From the NCBI RefSeq assembly GCF_042453785.1, contig NC_091665.1, positions 9,805,501 through 9,869,500 of the forward strand: a stretch of 64,000 nucleotides of DNA. Reading direction: 5' to 3'. The stretch's first letter is position 1; every line of letters begins with the position of its first letter. A program made the position numbers and the translations under genes. The DNA is from Malus domestica. Lineage: Eukaryota; Streptophyta; Magnoliopsida; Rosales; Rosaceae. Below the pieces are notes generated by a model, which worked only from the letters and a program-made list of their open reading frames with translations, made no database searches and was not told the DNA's origin. Shown here in pieces: positions 1 to 10,804 of the stretch.

Positions 1-1134
1 TTTCAGAGACCCTTGGGTCATTGATCTTCGAGCTTACATGGATGGGATTGTCTTAACGTTGCTTTAGGAAGTCTCGACAGTCATGACATATGGCTTTCGA
101 TCCTTCCACTCCTTCTGTAAGGAGGTGTCTTCCTCAACTCCTCCTGCTTCAGGTCGAAGTAGCTGGGTTGAGAGAAGTTTTATGTTGGTCGCCATTTCGA
201 TGAGTAGCTCGCTCCTCAACAGGAATACCCATGTCGAGGGCAAATAACCCTCCGTGTTGGGGGGTACCCAGTAGATGGTTGACCTCTACAGAGGTGGTGA
301 GCTCGTGTGTTTTAGTATATCTAGCCTCGTGGAGCATCTCGAAGACCTTCTCATACTGCTCTTGGAGGATCTCATTCTTCATTGCTATCTTGTTGTTCTG
401 AGCCTCCAGCTCATCGACTTTAGCATGAAGAGCAAACTTCTTTTGTTTCTTTTTTCGTTGCTTCGCACCAGGTGCAAGAGGGGTGTCATTTTGTGTGCTG
501 TGGCTTCCTTCACTCCCCACGTTGGAAAGGGATGCACGGTTAAAAGAGAGTGTACAAATGGTGGAAACCAGCTTAACAAAGCTGAAGAGAGTGGGAATAA
601 GTGTCGTTCCCACAAACGATGCCAGATGTTGATGCACAAAATCAGTGAGGACTTTGGTACAACAGAAAGTGTTAAGTTTGTGACGTTCGCTAGATTGCTC
701 CAGTCATTAGTGTGGATAAGTATGCAAATGGATAGAGACAGGAAAGCAAACACAAGATGTACGTGGTTCACCCATATTGGCTACGTCCACAGAGTAGAGG
801 AGTTCTTATTAATTGTTAAGGGTTTACATAAGTACATAGGTTCAAGCTCTCCTTTAGTGAGTGCTAGTGAATGATTTAGTACAAATGACATTAGGAAATA
901 TTGTGGGAGAATGATCTCATTTTATAGAAGAGTTTCTAGCTTTGTTCTTACATTGACACGTGTCGTGTTGTGATTGGCTTCTGATGTTGACACGTGTCGC
1001 ACTGTGATTGGCTTCTGATGTCGACACGTGTCAAACTATGATTGACCTCCTAGTTGGAGGGAAACTCTTCTGGGTCCTTGACGGTATAACGTTGACCAAT
1101 GCTCAGTAGTTTCGGGATTGGTCAAGTATGGTAC
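1..1134 (-). mobile_element. LTR retroelement end: LTR, primer site and gag-like start
   Basis: Read on the minus strand, an LTR runs from about 1134 down to 627 and ends in TTTTGTGCATCAACA. It contains a TATA-like CTATAAAATGAG near 920 and three copies of a roughly 33-bp repeat carrying CACGTGTC (955-1035). Two bases past the LTR, a TGG-initial stretch (about 625-608) looks like a primer-binding site. A gag-like reading frame follows and runs towards the left edge of the window. The LTR end and primer site resemble those of the element at 4161. The element is cut by the window edge, so its other LTR is not visible. Confidence 0.65.
149..637 (-). CDS. gag-like N-terminal region of LTR retroelement
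   Basis: This reading frame begins at the primer-site end of the LTR. It encodes a basic patch (KQRKKKQKK) followed by a heptad-rich coiled-coil stretch (DELEAQNNKIAMKNEILQEQ) and a polar tail. No capsid or zinc-knuckle motif is visible. The position just behind the LTR and primer site is the reason to call it gag-like. The first dozen codons overlap the LTR/primer region, so the real start is unclear. The frame is probably part of a non-autonomous or decayed element rather than a host gene. Confidence 0.4.
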   Translation of the reverse strand: MHQHLASFVGTTLIPTLFSFVKLVSTICTLSFNRASLSNVGSEGSHSTQNDTPLAPGAKQRKKKQKKFALHAKVDELEAQNNKIAMKNEILQEQYEKVFEMLHEARYTKTHELTTSVEVNHLLGTPQHGGLFALDMGIPVEERATHRNGDQHKTSLNPATST

Positions 1135-2720
1135 AACTACAAACCTTGCATTTGGATGGTTCATCACTTCTTGGTGACTCATCCATTCGTGGCAGCTTCA
1201 GTATAAGAGCCAACAATGGGCCAATTATTCTGCAGTTTTGGTGACTTGAGACCCAGCTCGATCATCAGTTGAAGATGGCTACTTAAGAGTAATTCTAGGT
1301 AAGCAATCAGGAAAGGTTCCAGGCAGTCGGTTCCTTACCAGAAGTTTGATTGGAGGTTCCGACATATTGATTTCTTTATCCTTGTCTTTACAGGTAAGAA
1401 CAAGGACAAAGGAAATGACAGGGAGAAAGCATGATATGAGATACTCTTGCTTTTGACCTTGATGATATGAGATACTCTTGCTCTGGTGTGACTTGTTTTG
1501 AAGAGGTATTCTCAGAGAGGAAGAAAACTGAGTATTTTGAGATGCTTTGTTGAAGATGCATTCTCAGAGATCAGGAAGAGTTAGACATTCTTGCAGGTCT
1601 GCCTTGTTATGGAGAATGGAGGTTGACATATATAGAGATTTTTCAATAACAAGTAGTGGTGTTGTGCCTTTACTCTTGTTAGCAACTATGGTGTAATTAA
1701 AACAGTAAGATTTATGCATTTTCAACTTTGTCAAAGATGTTTGATAAAGTTGCACGTGATATCCGAAAAAGCTGAGATTGCGTCTAAAAAATCCCAACAA
1801 ACTTTATTCAAGAAAATCTGGCTTTTGAAATTCGGAGAGCGGTGCCTCTTCGATCTCTGAACAAGTGGCTCTGTTGCCTCATCTTTTATAGAGACATCAA
1901 TTGTGTTCAAGAGTACGCTCAAAAAGTTGCTGCATGTAGAAATTTTCCCCTTTTTGCACTTCTAAGATTTTATTTGACCTCATTTTTCCTTCATCATTTC
2001 TAAAAATGGCTTGCCCATCTAATAATTGCTTAGATTTGAGTCTTAGGAGTGATACAGACGAGCATCATCAGGATAATATATGGCACCCGTCCTTCCTATC
2101 TTCTAATGGTCCTCTTACAGTTGGGGGACTCTATGATGAAGAATAACATAACCACAACTATGGTAGCTAGGAATCTTCTCACTCCAAATGATAACAAAAT
2201 CTTTTCAAAACTATCTGATGAGTTGGCCATTCAAGACTCATTGGCTCTCAGTGTTCAATGTGCGGGCTCTGTATCCAATATGGGCCAACGCCTACTTGCT
2301 CAAACTTGTCAAGTTGAATCATTGATGGCTGAGGTGGCAAGTCTTAAAAAAGAGATCAGAGGGCTCAAGCAAGAGAATAGAGTGTTACACGTGCCTGCAA
2401 ATAATTACTCGACAAACATGAAAAAAAAGCTAGACCAGCTGCAGAAATCCGAAAGTCGGATTCAAAGTGATCACCAGAGGTTCGTTGCTAGATTATGAAT
2501 GCAACTGATGCCTTCCCCTTTTGGTATTTTGCCAAGTATTGGGATGCCACATGCTCAATCTCCAGTGTCTTCTCCTTCTAGGGTACTGCTGAGCCCTGAG
2601 GCTTCACATGAGCAACCTTTGTGAAGGCTTCATCCTGTTTGTTTGTTTTAACTCATGTGTATACACATATTTGTAATTTCTCAGAGATATTAATAAATAA
2701 GCTTTATCTTATTCAATGTA
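1135..2720 (+). mobile_element. Diverged copy of the antisense-ORF module
   Basis: This stretch is the reverse-oriented, diverged counterpart of the modules at 27509-33908 and 45611-50074. Shared landmarks include the coiled-coil ORF (2007-2498) and its 3' side with the AATAAATAAGCTTT stretch near 2690. The CTCTTCGAT repeat remnant near 1850 and the ATGATATGAGATACTCTTGCTT segment near 1430 and 1464 are also shared. Here it directly abuts an LTR followed by gag sequence. In the other two copies the LTR is broken and fused to LINE sequence. Confidence 0.6.
2007..2498 (+). pseudogene. Frameshifted copy of module coiled-coil ORF
   Basis: Starting at the ATG at 2007, the frame encodes a sequence parallel to the intact ORFs at 27769-28443 and 45871-46545. 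Shared blocks are [41 protein letters not shown] and MKKKLDQ. A one-base change in the G run near 2128 shifts the frame after GPLTVG, and a premature TGA at 2496 removes the C-terminal proline/serine region. It is therefore a dead relative of the two intact copies. Its orientation is opposite to the adjacent LTR, as in those copies. Confidence 0.7.
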
Positions 2721-4160
2721 TTATATTAAATACAATAAAACATATACTTCACTAAGATGTGGTACTTCTGGACCAAATATCAATTTATCTTTACCCTCAC
2801 AAAGATAAATGATCATTCTTAATGTCGACATTATTTGAGTATTTAACTTATAATCTTCAATCTATATGGTTCTTTAATATCATAAACATCATGGATAAGA
2901 TTCGTGTTGGCATATTGTTCGATCTGCAGTTCGAGACAATATTTCTCTCAACACTTTATATTCTTTCTAGACGCTTCGGGAGTTTCAATTTAATATCATC
3001 AACTCTTCAGGAGTTCTAATTTAATGTCATTGACTCTTGCAAGAGATTTTAGTATGTTGCAACAATATCATAATGATAGTACTCACTAAGGCAATTTATA
3101 CCATCAATTGGTATTTAGTACATATTTTATGCTTTACCCTTCCGGGGCTTACTTCAAACAATTTGAATCCTTCAAGGATTTTCTACACTTCATGACACAT
3201 TTTCCTTTGGAATTTATACAGAGAAACTTGCTCTCATGTATAATTGAGAGATTTACTTATGGAGATATGATGTAGGCGACTCACAACCCTTCGTATATAA
3301 TTCTACATTCATATGAACTCGTTTACAAGAGTATAATTTCAGGTTTCAATACCTTGTGTCATATCATGTGAGTGTATTTCACTGTATTACAAATGCCCAT
3401 ATGTAACCTCATTAGTTCAACATATTTTGGCTATTTGTATTGCATTCAAGTATATAGGTCTATTTTTCCACGTTCTTACAAAATTGTAATGGAATTGCCT
3501 TTCTCCATTTTGGCCAATAATTTTGTTGACGAAAAAGAATGGGACTCAATATCAACATAGCTCATTGATGAATTTAGTAGCTACTTATAAAAACCAAAAT
3601 TACCATTGATTATCATCAATTTGTGATCCCATATTCTCATGTGCATGCGAATGCATAAAAACTTTTCATTTCTTTTTATATCCATTGCCTCTTCAAGGGC
3701 ATTACATTGCCTCTTCCAGGATAGTCATAGTTTAGAGAATGCGAATCATAACCTCTTCTTGAGCATTATAGAGCTTGGAATTTAATCTCCACTTCCGGGA
3801 GTTGAGTCATTTGGAACCTATACGTCTATCATGCTTCATGCATGAGACATCAACATTCCCATGTCCACGGATTGTCCTTTCTGGGACGTATATCCATGCG
3901 GCGACTGTCATGCTTCTAGCAGGCAACAGTTATGCTTCGGGAATGCAATAGTTTAGTAGTGCCATATTCTTCCTCTTTCGGAAGACTGAATCTTTTTTAG
4001 TCTGAAGGTCTACCATGCTTCAGGCGTGCAACGGAGAAATCAATTGCTGCCTCATTATTTTTGTCCAACAAGGACATCAATTCTTGTAGGCACATTTGCA
4101 GCAAATATATATGATTTCATCACTTTCGTTGCATCATTAAATGCATCTGGCATTTGATTG
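2721..4160 (-). mobile_element. AT-rich remnant, probably part of a decayed Copia element
   Basis: There is no gene here. The DNA is AT-rich with recurring CTTCGGGA/CTTCCAGGA-type motifs (near 2970, 3710, 3795, 3935). Similar motifs recur beyond the younger LTR element at 8540-8760. That suggests the two flanks were one older minus-strand Copia-type element before the insertion. No protein motif is readable in this part. Confidence 0.4.
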
Positions 4161-4442
4161 TGTTTATACCATATTTAGGGCCTCCGTATTTAGACCTCGT
4201 ATAAATACTCGGAGGACTCAAATGTAATTATATAATAAATGGAGGGGCCTCTCATATTCAGAGTAAAGCTCTCAAGTTCTCTCTCCTTCACAATCCTCTC
4301 ACAAACAGAGAAATACAATATTAGTGTGGACGTAGCCCAAAAATTAGGGTGAACCACGATACATCTTGTGTTCTTTACTTTCTTGCAGTTTCACGGTCGG
4401 ATTTACGTTGTTCCAAAACCCCTCCGGTTTTGTGCATCAACA
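4161..4442 (+). repeat. 5' LTR
   Basis: This is the left 282-bp long terminal repeat of the element at 4161-7951, TG...CA bounded. It includes TATAAATACTCGG near 4200 as a likely TATA box and closely matches the right LTR. The similarity suggests a fairly recent insertion. Confidence 0.85.
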
Positions 4443-5076
4443 TTTGGCGTCGTCTGTGGGAATCGACACAAAAAACTATGTCGGTTCTCTTTCATTTTGT
4501 CCACCTCCATCGTGAATCTGCAAAACCCACACAAAAACCCAGAAACATAAAAGCTCCAAATCTCTCTCATCCATCTCTCTCTCTAAACCCTTCTCTGAAA
4601 CTCTGCGAGTGTTTGGGGTTGGCAATTGGCATCAACGGCGGGAGGCAAAGCGAAGAAAGAAAAGGCAAGGCCAGCCAGGCAGACGCCCTACCAAGAAGGC
4701 ACAAAACGATCCATAAGCAAAAACACAATGTCATCTGAACGCGAAAAAGAGTCCAAGTCCTTCCGGGTCTGAACCATCCTGCAACTGTTCTCCTTTCTTG
4801 CTTCCTTAAATTCTCGTTGTTCTTGCTGCTGTTGTTCGATGTGTTCGGCTTACTCAACCGCATCTGGAATCTTCTCTCCCTCTTCTTTCTCCATTATTTT
4901 TATCTTTCACATCTTCCAGCGATCCAAAACAATAATAAAGAGTTTCGCTGGGGAATCTTGGGAAACGATCAGGAGTTTCACTTCTTTGCTTGAAATCAAA
5001 GAATACCAGCAGCCTCGCCCTTGCAACAGCCACCGCCGTCGGTTCGTCTTCCTCTCGGCGTTCAAACCGCTGGAAG

Positions 5077-5112
5077 TACGAGGTGTTCCTGAGCTTTAGA
5101 GGCGAAGACACA
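5077..5112 (+). pseudogene. Captured TIR-domain fragment of an NLR gene
   Basis: One frame reads YEVFLSFRGEDT, the hallmark first strand of the plant TIR domain in TIR-NBS-LRR resistance proteins. It is preceded by a serine/arginine-rich leader (SSSSRRSNRWK) like that of such proteins. The frame then hits a stop within ten codons, and no NB-ARC or LRR sequence follows. It lies inside the non-autonomous LTR element, so it is best read as a captured 5' exon fragment and not a functional gene. Confidence 0.7.
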
Positions 5113-5215
5113 CTCACTGGTTGGCCAGGATCTTGAAACCACTGTAGACAGCTTAATCCCATGCAAATCGTCGTCCTTAATTCTGTTCCAACTAAGTTCG
5201 CGAACCACCAGGCGA

Positions 5216-5605
5216 TTGGGCAACTGGGTTTTTCTCCCCTGTGGAAAAGACGATGCAGTAACGTCGGCTGATGAGCTTAAAGCCCTAAAGGGAGAGCTAG
5301 TTTCGTTAAGGTTGAGCAACAATGTAGGAGCATGCAACAGGGCCGGAGATCGCAAAAGCAGTGTTGACATGGCGGTAGTAAGTAAAATGAGAGGGTTGCT
5401 TAAGTCGAAGAAGATTTTTGCAAAGCTTTGGTCAAGCAAAGAGGTACAAGGTGAGAACAGTGGCTCCGATTCATCCAAGAGTCTTAGTTCTGCTAATCCT
5501 GAAGAGGCGAAATCCACACATTCCAGAAATCCTCATGGTCGGGACAGTCGTCAACCCAGATCCCATCTCCTACGAATACCACAGGAAAAGCAAAAGCGGA
5601 GATAA
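5216..5605 (+). pseudogene. Captured fragment resembling an NPH3/NPY C-terminus
   Basis: The frame contains a segment with SADELKALKGELVSLRLSN, KMRGLLKSKKIFAKLWS and a serine-rich SGSDSSKSLSSANPEEAKST tail. From memory this resembles the C-terminal region of BTB-NPH3 proteins of the NPY group. No BTB or NPH3 core is present. With the TIR fragment just upstream, this makes the element a carrier of at least two unrelated gene pieces. The family assignment is recognition only and needs a protein search. Confidence 0.45.
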
Positions 5606-6182
5606 GATTCTTTTCTTATTATTAATTCTATTATCATTCCTTGTCTGTCATCTGCCAAAAAAGAAAAGAAAAAGTGACAGCAATAAAGGAAGATGATAGC
5701 TGTGATGCTCATCAGAGACTACGAAGGCTACCAAACTATTAATTCAAATAGTGGTGCCAAAAAATGGATTATTTTCTCAGCACCAAGTCCATCAACAATT
5801 TAAGGCTACTAAAGAAAGCACAAAGTGTAGTGTGGGAGAATATTATAGAGCCTTGGCAGTGGACTCGTGGACCATGCAGCAGAAAAAGGGAAACAAAAGT
5901 AAAAGCAGAAAGCAAAAGAAGATAAAAAGAAGCAGACATAATTGCGGTGGTGATGGCATGCAGAAAAAGGGAATTATGGGCTTGACCCATTGAGCAGAGG
6001 GTCGGATTTATTTTTAAATGATGTAATTTATTTTCCTTATCTTTCGAAGACATCTGTGTAACCCCATCAGAGGGTAATCATAAAAATAAAAAAAATAAAA
6101 AAATAAAAAAAGGGCAAGCCCAAAATAATGGGCTGGAATGTTATGTGGAGGGTGAAGGCCCATATGCCCAAAAGAGCCAGAC

Positions 6183-6560
6183 CCTCTATTATTACCAACC
6201 AGGTGATCAAAAGTACATCTAATACTCCAAATTTATTCGACACCTTGCCGCTAGTATCACCAACCAGGTGATCAAAAGTACGCCCAGTACTCTAAAATTA
6301 TTCGGCAACCTGCCTCTATTATCACCAACCAGGTGATCAAAAGTACGTCCAGTACTACAAAAAATTATTCGGCAGCCTACCGTTATTATCACCAACCAGG
6401 TGATCAAAAGTACACCCAGTACTCTAAAATTATTCGGCACCCTGCCGCTATTATCACCAACCAGGTGATCAAAAATACATCCAGTACTCCAAAATTATTC
6501 GATAGCATGCCGCTATTATCACCAACCAGGTGATCAAAAGTACATCCAGTACTCCAAAAT
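6183..6560 (+). repeat. Six-copy ~70-bp tandem repeat
   Basis: A unit of about 66-73 bp containing TATCACCAACCAGGTGATCA, AGTAC and AAAATTATTCG recurs six times. The core ACCAGGTGAT recurs near 6200, 6262, 6329, 6396, 6461 and 6527. Each unit has a short palindromic core (TGATCACCTGGTTGGTGATA on the minus strand). It is internal to the LTR element. Confidence 0.8.
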
Positions 6561-6566
6561 TATACA

Positions 6567-6770
6567 TGAACATCACTCATGTCAATCATACATAAACATT
6601 CATGAGCATCACTCATGTCAATCATACATAAACATTCATGACCATCATTCATGTCAACATTCATGACCATTATTCATGTCAACATTCATGAGCATCACTC
6701 ATGTCAACATCCATGAGCATCACTCATGTCAATCAACATAAACATTCATGAGCATCACTCATGACAATCA
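6567..6770 (+). repeat. Short tandem repeats with CATGAGCATCACTCATG core
   Basis: Units of about 25-35 bp with ATTCATGAGCATCACTCATG and variants recur seven or more times. The core is an imperfect palindrome. The array lies between the 70-bp repeats and the 3' part of the LTR element interior. Confidence 0.7.
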
Positions 6771-6999
6771 GCTTCGAAAGCTTCATTTACAGAGCTCCAG
6801 CTTCGAGAGCTCCAGCATCAAAGCTTCACTTACAACGCTTCACCCACAAAGCTTCAGTGCAAGGTATACAAATACCGCTTCCGAACAACCGTCACTTCGG
6901 CCCATACATGGATTCAATTTGAAGTCTCCAGCCAACATGCCGTATTGATTGAAGACTTGGGGGACTACATTATGTACCATATATTAGGCCTCAACTGGG

Positions 7000-7460
7000 C
7001 CTCATGAAAAATACTTGGGGGACTTAGCCCATTATTTATGTACTGAGAAGCGAGCCCTTATTCTATAAAAAGGACTCCCTCACTTTCATTAGAGAGCACC
7101 CATTATTCATGTACTAAGGAACGAGCCCTTATTTTATAAAAGGGACCCCCTCACCGAGCATCGTCGCCAGCTGAGCAACCGCCTCGCAGTGAGCATCACT
7201 CCTAACCCATTATTCATGGAGCGAGCCCTTATTTTATAAAAGGGACTCCCTTACCATTATTAGAGAGCATTGCCGCCTGCTAAGCAACCACCTCGCCGCG
7301 AGCATCAACTCTAGCCCATCATTTTATGTATTGAGGAGTGAGCCCTTATTCTATAAAAGGGACTCCCTCACCATCATTAGAGAGCATCAACTCTAGCCCA
7401 TCATTCATGTATTGAGGAGTGAACCCTTATTCTATAAAAGGGACTCCCTCACCTTTAATG
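7000..7460 (+). repeat. ~110-bp degenerate tandem repeats near 3' LTR
   Basis: The phrase GAGCCCTTATTCTATAAAA with GGACTCCCTCAC recurs about five times at irregular spacing. It contains a TATA-like TATAAAAGGGACTCC. The stretch is homologous in style to the sequence upstream of the LTR at 39484, supporting one element family. Confidence 0.65.
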
Positions 7461-7654
7461 CCACAAGCCGAGCCAACCAAGGCAACATAAGCCACAAACC
7501 GAGCAGCCTCGCAACATGTGCTACTTCTGATTGAGCATCATTTCAAATTGGGCATCACCTCATATCTAGTATCAGTTCTAGACAACATCTAGTTACTTCG
7601 GCCCACACATGGACTGAATTTCAAGTCTCCAGCCAAAATACTCTCTTGATTGAA

Positions 7655-7669
7655 GACTTGGGGGACTAC
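7655..7669 (+). promoter_or_regulatory. Polypurine tract of LTR element
   Basis: The purine-rich GACTTGGGGGACTAC sits directly before the TG of the right LTR, the usual site for plus-strand primer formation in LTR retroelements. The same motif precedes the LTR at 39484, and a similar one precedes the LTR-derived segments at 33462 and 49620. Confidence 0.7.
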
Positions 7670-7951
7670 TGTTTATACCATACTTAGGGCCTCCGTATTT
7701 AGACCTCGTATAAATACTCAAAGGACTCAAATGTAATTATGTAATCAATGGAGGGGCCTCACATATTCATAGCAAAACTCTCAAGCTCTCTCTCCCTCAC
7801 AATCCTCTCACAAACAGAGAAATACAATATAAGTGTGGACGTAGCCCAAACATTGGGGTGAACCACGCTACATCTTGTGTTCTTTACTTTCTTGCAGATT
7901 CACGGTAGGATTTACATTGTTCTAAGACCCCTCCGGTTTTGTGCATCAACA
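7670..7951 (+). repeat. 3' LTR
   Basis: This is the right 282-bp LTR of the element at 4161-7951, the same length as the left LTR and differing at scattered positions. The following AATTG is a near-match to the GATTG that precedes the left LTR. Confidence 0.85.
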
Positions 7952-8129
7952 AATTGATACATCATTACATCATTCAATTATTCTTACTTCATTTTGTCAT
8001 TGATTGCTTCATGAATCAAAATAAGACAAATTCTCTTCATTCTTCTGGAACGATATATTCTCATCTTCTGGAATGATATTTTCTCATCATTCTTCTAAAA
8101 CGATGTTATTTTCTTCCCCTAACGGCGAG

Positions 8130-8515
8130 AAAATTGTCTTATCAAAATGATAGTCCGCAAACTAAGCGGTAAACATATCCCTAGTCAAGGGTTCCAAATA
8201 TTGAATGATAGATGGTGTTCAACATCAATGCCCAATCGGCGATGATGCCTCATTTCCGTACGTTGTGGCAGTGCAATATGCACATATATAACACAACCAA
8301 AAACTCATAAATGTATAATGTTTGGCTGGTTCCCAAACACGAGTTGTACTGAGAAGTATTGATGGTTGGTAACATGTCTCAACCGAATTAATAATGCATC
8401 ATGCAAAATAGCATATACCCATGCAAAAACTGGCAGTTTTGTTTTCATGAGCAGAGCATGGATAATCAATATCCACTTAATAAATGCTTCTGCTAAACCA
8501 TTTTAAGTATGGACA
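8130..8515 (-). pseudogene. Copia integrase C-terminal remnant
   Basis: On the minus strand a frame with several stops reads NGLAEAFIK, then a segment like LMKTKLPVFAW and then VFGCVIYV. It finishes with a RLGI-type region. This is the order seen in the C-terminal half of Ty1/copia integrases. It is decayed and not translatable as one protein. Confidence 0.6.
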
Positions 8516-9005
8516 TAAGAAACTTCTGGTCCTTATTTAATAGTCTGTAGACTGAGACTCTTATGGCTTTTATTACAATTAAGTTGAGGCATTGCGGCAC
8601 TTCAAACTTACAGTACTCATCAAGGAACTTCATGTTATGATCTTCAAGATCAAGGGACTTCATGCCTGATCTTTTTGTACGATGGAACTTCGGGTCCAAT
8701 CATTTTATACGATGAGGATTAAGAAACTGCAGGTTTTGATTTGTTCAAGGAACTTCGGGTCCTTGTTATACTCATCGTAACAAAATAGAAGTACAATAAG
8801 TAAATTAAAGATATAGGCGGTAATTCCAGCCATAGTGAATAAATTGCATTTAAGTAAATAAAGCTTGTGGCAAGGGCTTTAATTCAGCACCATTCACATA
8901 AATCAAAACTTAAAGCAATAGGCGGTAAAACCATCCATGGTAAATAAATTGCTTTAAAGTAAATAGAACTTGTGAAAGTGTTTTAAGCCAACACCATTCA
9001 CATAA

Positions 9006-9030
9006 ATATATATATATATATATATATATT
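9006..9030. repeat. (TA)n microsatellite
   Basis: A run of about twelve TA dinucleotides lies inside the Copia remnant. It ends in a T-rich stretch. Confidence 0.9.
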
Positions 9031-9842
9031 TTCTTCTTTCTTTTCAGATGGTGCAACACCATCCAAAAGCCTTTACTTTTATTATTATTATTATTATTCT
9101 TATTCATTCACATGTTGCATCATTCCAAAAACTTTGGCCCTATTATTATTTTTCATTCAAATGGTGCATATGTATCATTCTGCCTTTTCCTTTTTTTTAT
9201 TTCTTGCTTTTTCAAATGATGTCGTGCATTATTGCCTTTTTCAAATGGTGCCATGCATATTTCATAAACTTCCCCCTTTTTCTTTCTTTGTCTGTCTCTA
9301 CCAGTCTTGAAACCCAGGACCAGCTAGGTTGTTATTGAGGTCACAAAAAACCAATTCAATCCAAAAAGGCTACCAGAGACTAGCGTTGTTCTTGCAGGGT
9401 CCAGAGAACATGGCATCGCAAAGCAAGAACCTCCCTACAGAGATATAGATGACAATGGGGTTACGGAGGCACTAGAGATGGAGGCTTAAGTGGAGTCAAT
9501 CTTGCCATCACCATCTCAGACAACCGAGTATTCATGGGAGTTCTCAAGATCCGTCGAAAACAACGCGATCTGGGTTTCCAAGTCTGATAAGATTCTTCTG
9601 GATCTCTGGAAACCAATTGTCAAGTACGAGTTTTCTCATCTCGTGACGACTTCAGGTCGTTGTAAATTTCAATTCTCACCGGAATTCGGTGAGGTGCTTC
9701 AGGCGCGGTAGGAGAGACAGAAAATGGACATACCTTTCATTCTGTGAGATTTTGGCTAGTAGAGGTGAGAGGTAGGTAAAGCTTCACCAGATTTATGGCG
9801 TTGTTCTTTCCACTGACATGAGAGCTTCTTGTGCTGACAACG

Positions 9843-10176
9843 TGTTGTAAAATCGATAGTGTGTGCAGTGGAATAAATGAAACAAGACACAAAATTTACG
9901 AGGTTCCTCTACAGTCAATATGACTGGAGTACATCCTCAGGGTAGCAGTGGTGATTTCATTATAATTTAGAATAATAGGAGTACAAAAATAACTCTCTAT
10001 TATCTCTTTTCCTCTTCCTCTCTTTTCTTTCTTCCTCTTCTGTGAACTTCTCCCTTTGATGTTGTGTGGGGTTTGTATTTATATAGAAAATAGGAGTAGT
10101 GTGCAGGCAAGCTTCAGTAGACAATGGAAGGGCCCATTATTTAATTCTTTGAGTGGACATCCACTATTCTACAACA
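9843..10176 (-). repeat. Copia-type LTR (minus strand)
   Basis: On the minus strand this 334-bp segment begins TGTTGTAGAATAGTGG and ends TTTTACAACA. It is followed by CGTTGTCAGCAC, the post-LTR motif also found after the Copia LTR at 40313 (CGTTATTAGCATG). A TATA-like stretch lies near 10080. Its partner LTR is not visible in the window. It would be the 5' LTR of the decayed minus-strand Copia element. Confidence 0.65.
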
Positions 10177-10795
10177 GTGATGAGAATATATGCATTAAAC
10201 GGAAGAAGTTTTGCGGGATAAAATAGATAACCACCAACATGGGGTTCAAACCTAAAAGAAAAATCTCCATGTTCTACAAACTTATCATTTTCCCACTTTC
10301 GATTGCCCTATAAGTTTAGTTAATATAGCGAAATTCCCTTCAACCATAAATCACTTTCCAACCTTTGTCTTAATTACAGAGTAAAAAAAATCATTATTGA
10401 TCTTCTTCACTCGAGTTTTAGCTTTATCGTTCGTTCTTTATCCACTGTGATGTTTCTCACCTTTGTTCAGGTTCAAGATCGTTGCAGGTACGGTGCCAAT
10501 TATCTCTAATAGAATTCTTTCTCAACTATCTCCTTTGATTTTATAGACATAGATGTATAGATATGCCCCGGTCTATTTTTCTTATCAAATAATTACATAA
10601 GGATTTTACTTATAGAGGTGTTATTATGTGAGAAAAGAGGGCAATCGAGACTGGAGAGAGAAAAATTGATGCAACAATATCAATTTACCAAGCACCAAAG
10701 CGTCGTCCCAAAGAAAGGCCAAAAAGAATAAGGAACGCCCCAAAGTATGTTGGAGAATTTAAGAACAAATGGAAACCTTTCTTCTTTTATTGCTG
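10177..10795. other. Gene-free stretch
   Basis: AT-rich sequence between the Copia LTR and the MULE-like element. I see no coding pattern, RNA gene or clear repeat boundary in it. Confidence 0.6.
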
Positions 10796-10804
10796 ATTTA
10801 TTTA

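Larger units (their letters stand above)
4161..7951 (+). mobile_element. Non-autonomous LTR retroelement carrying gene fragments
   Basis: Two 282-bp direct repeats (4161-4442 and 7670-7951) both start TGTTTATACCATA and end TTTTGTGCATCAACA. A TGG-initial primer-site candidate lies at 4445, and the purine-rich tract GACTTGGGGGACTAC immediately precedes the right LTR. The flanks GATTG and AATTG are a near-match for a 5-bp target duplication. The 3.2-kb interior has no gag or pol. Instead it holds fragments resembling host genes (TIR and NPH3-like pieces) and three sets of tandem repeats. It would need enzymes supplied by a related element. It is inserted into an older Copia remnant. Confidence 0.85.
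7952..9842 (-). mobile_element. Decayed Copia interior, right part
   Basis: The minus strand contains a Copia integrase-like stretch at 8130-8515. It also has a duplicated segment (about 8815-8900 and 8925-9005) with GGCGGTAA, AAATAAATTGC and CACCATTCACATAAA. A (TA)n run lies at 9006-9030 and an (ATT)n run near 9080. The sequence ends at an LTR at 9843. The rest of the interior is unreadable. It is probably one element with 2721-4160, split by the insertion at 4161. Confidence 0.55.

Noticed and set aside
1564..1922. Minus-strand ORFs in the left module
   Set aside because: They are short, overlapping, without motif, and not conserved in the two intact modules.
4567..4863. Minus-strand 98-aa ORF with hydrophobic stretch
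   Set aside because: It overlaps the captured-fragment zone of the LTR element, has no motif, and is probably a chance frame.
6183..6770. CRISPR-like repeat array
   Set aside because: Repeats are contiguous with no unique spacers, lie inside an LTR element and are in a plant nuclear genome.
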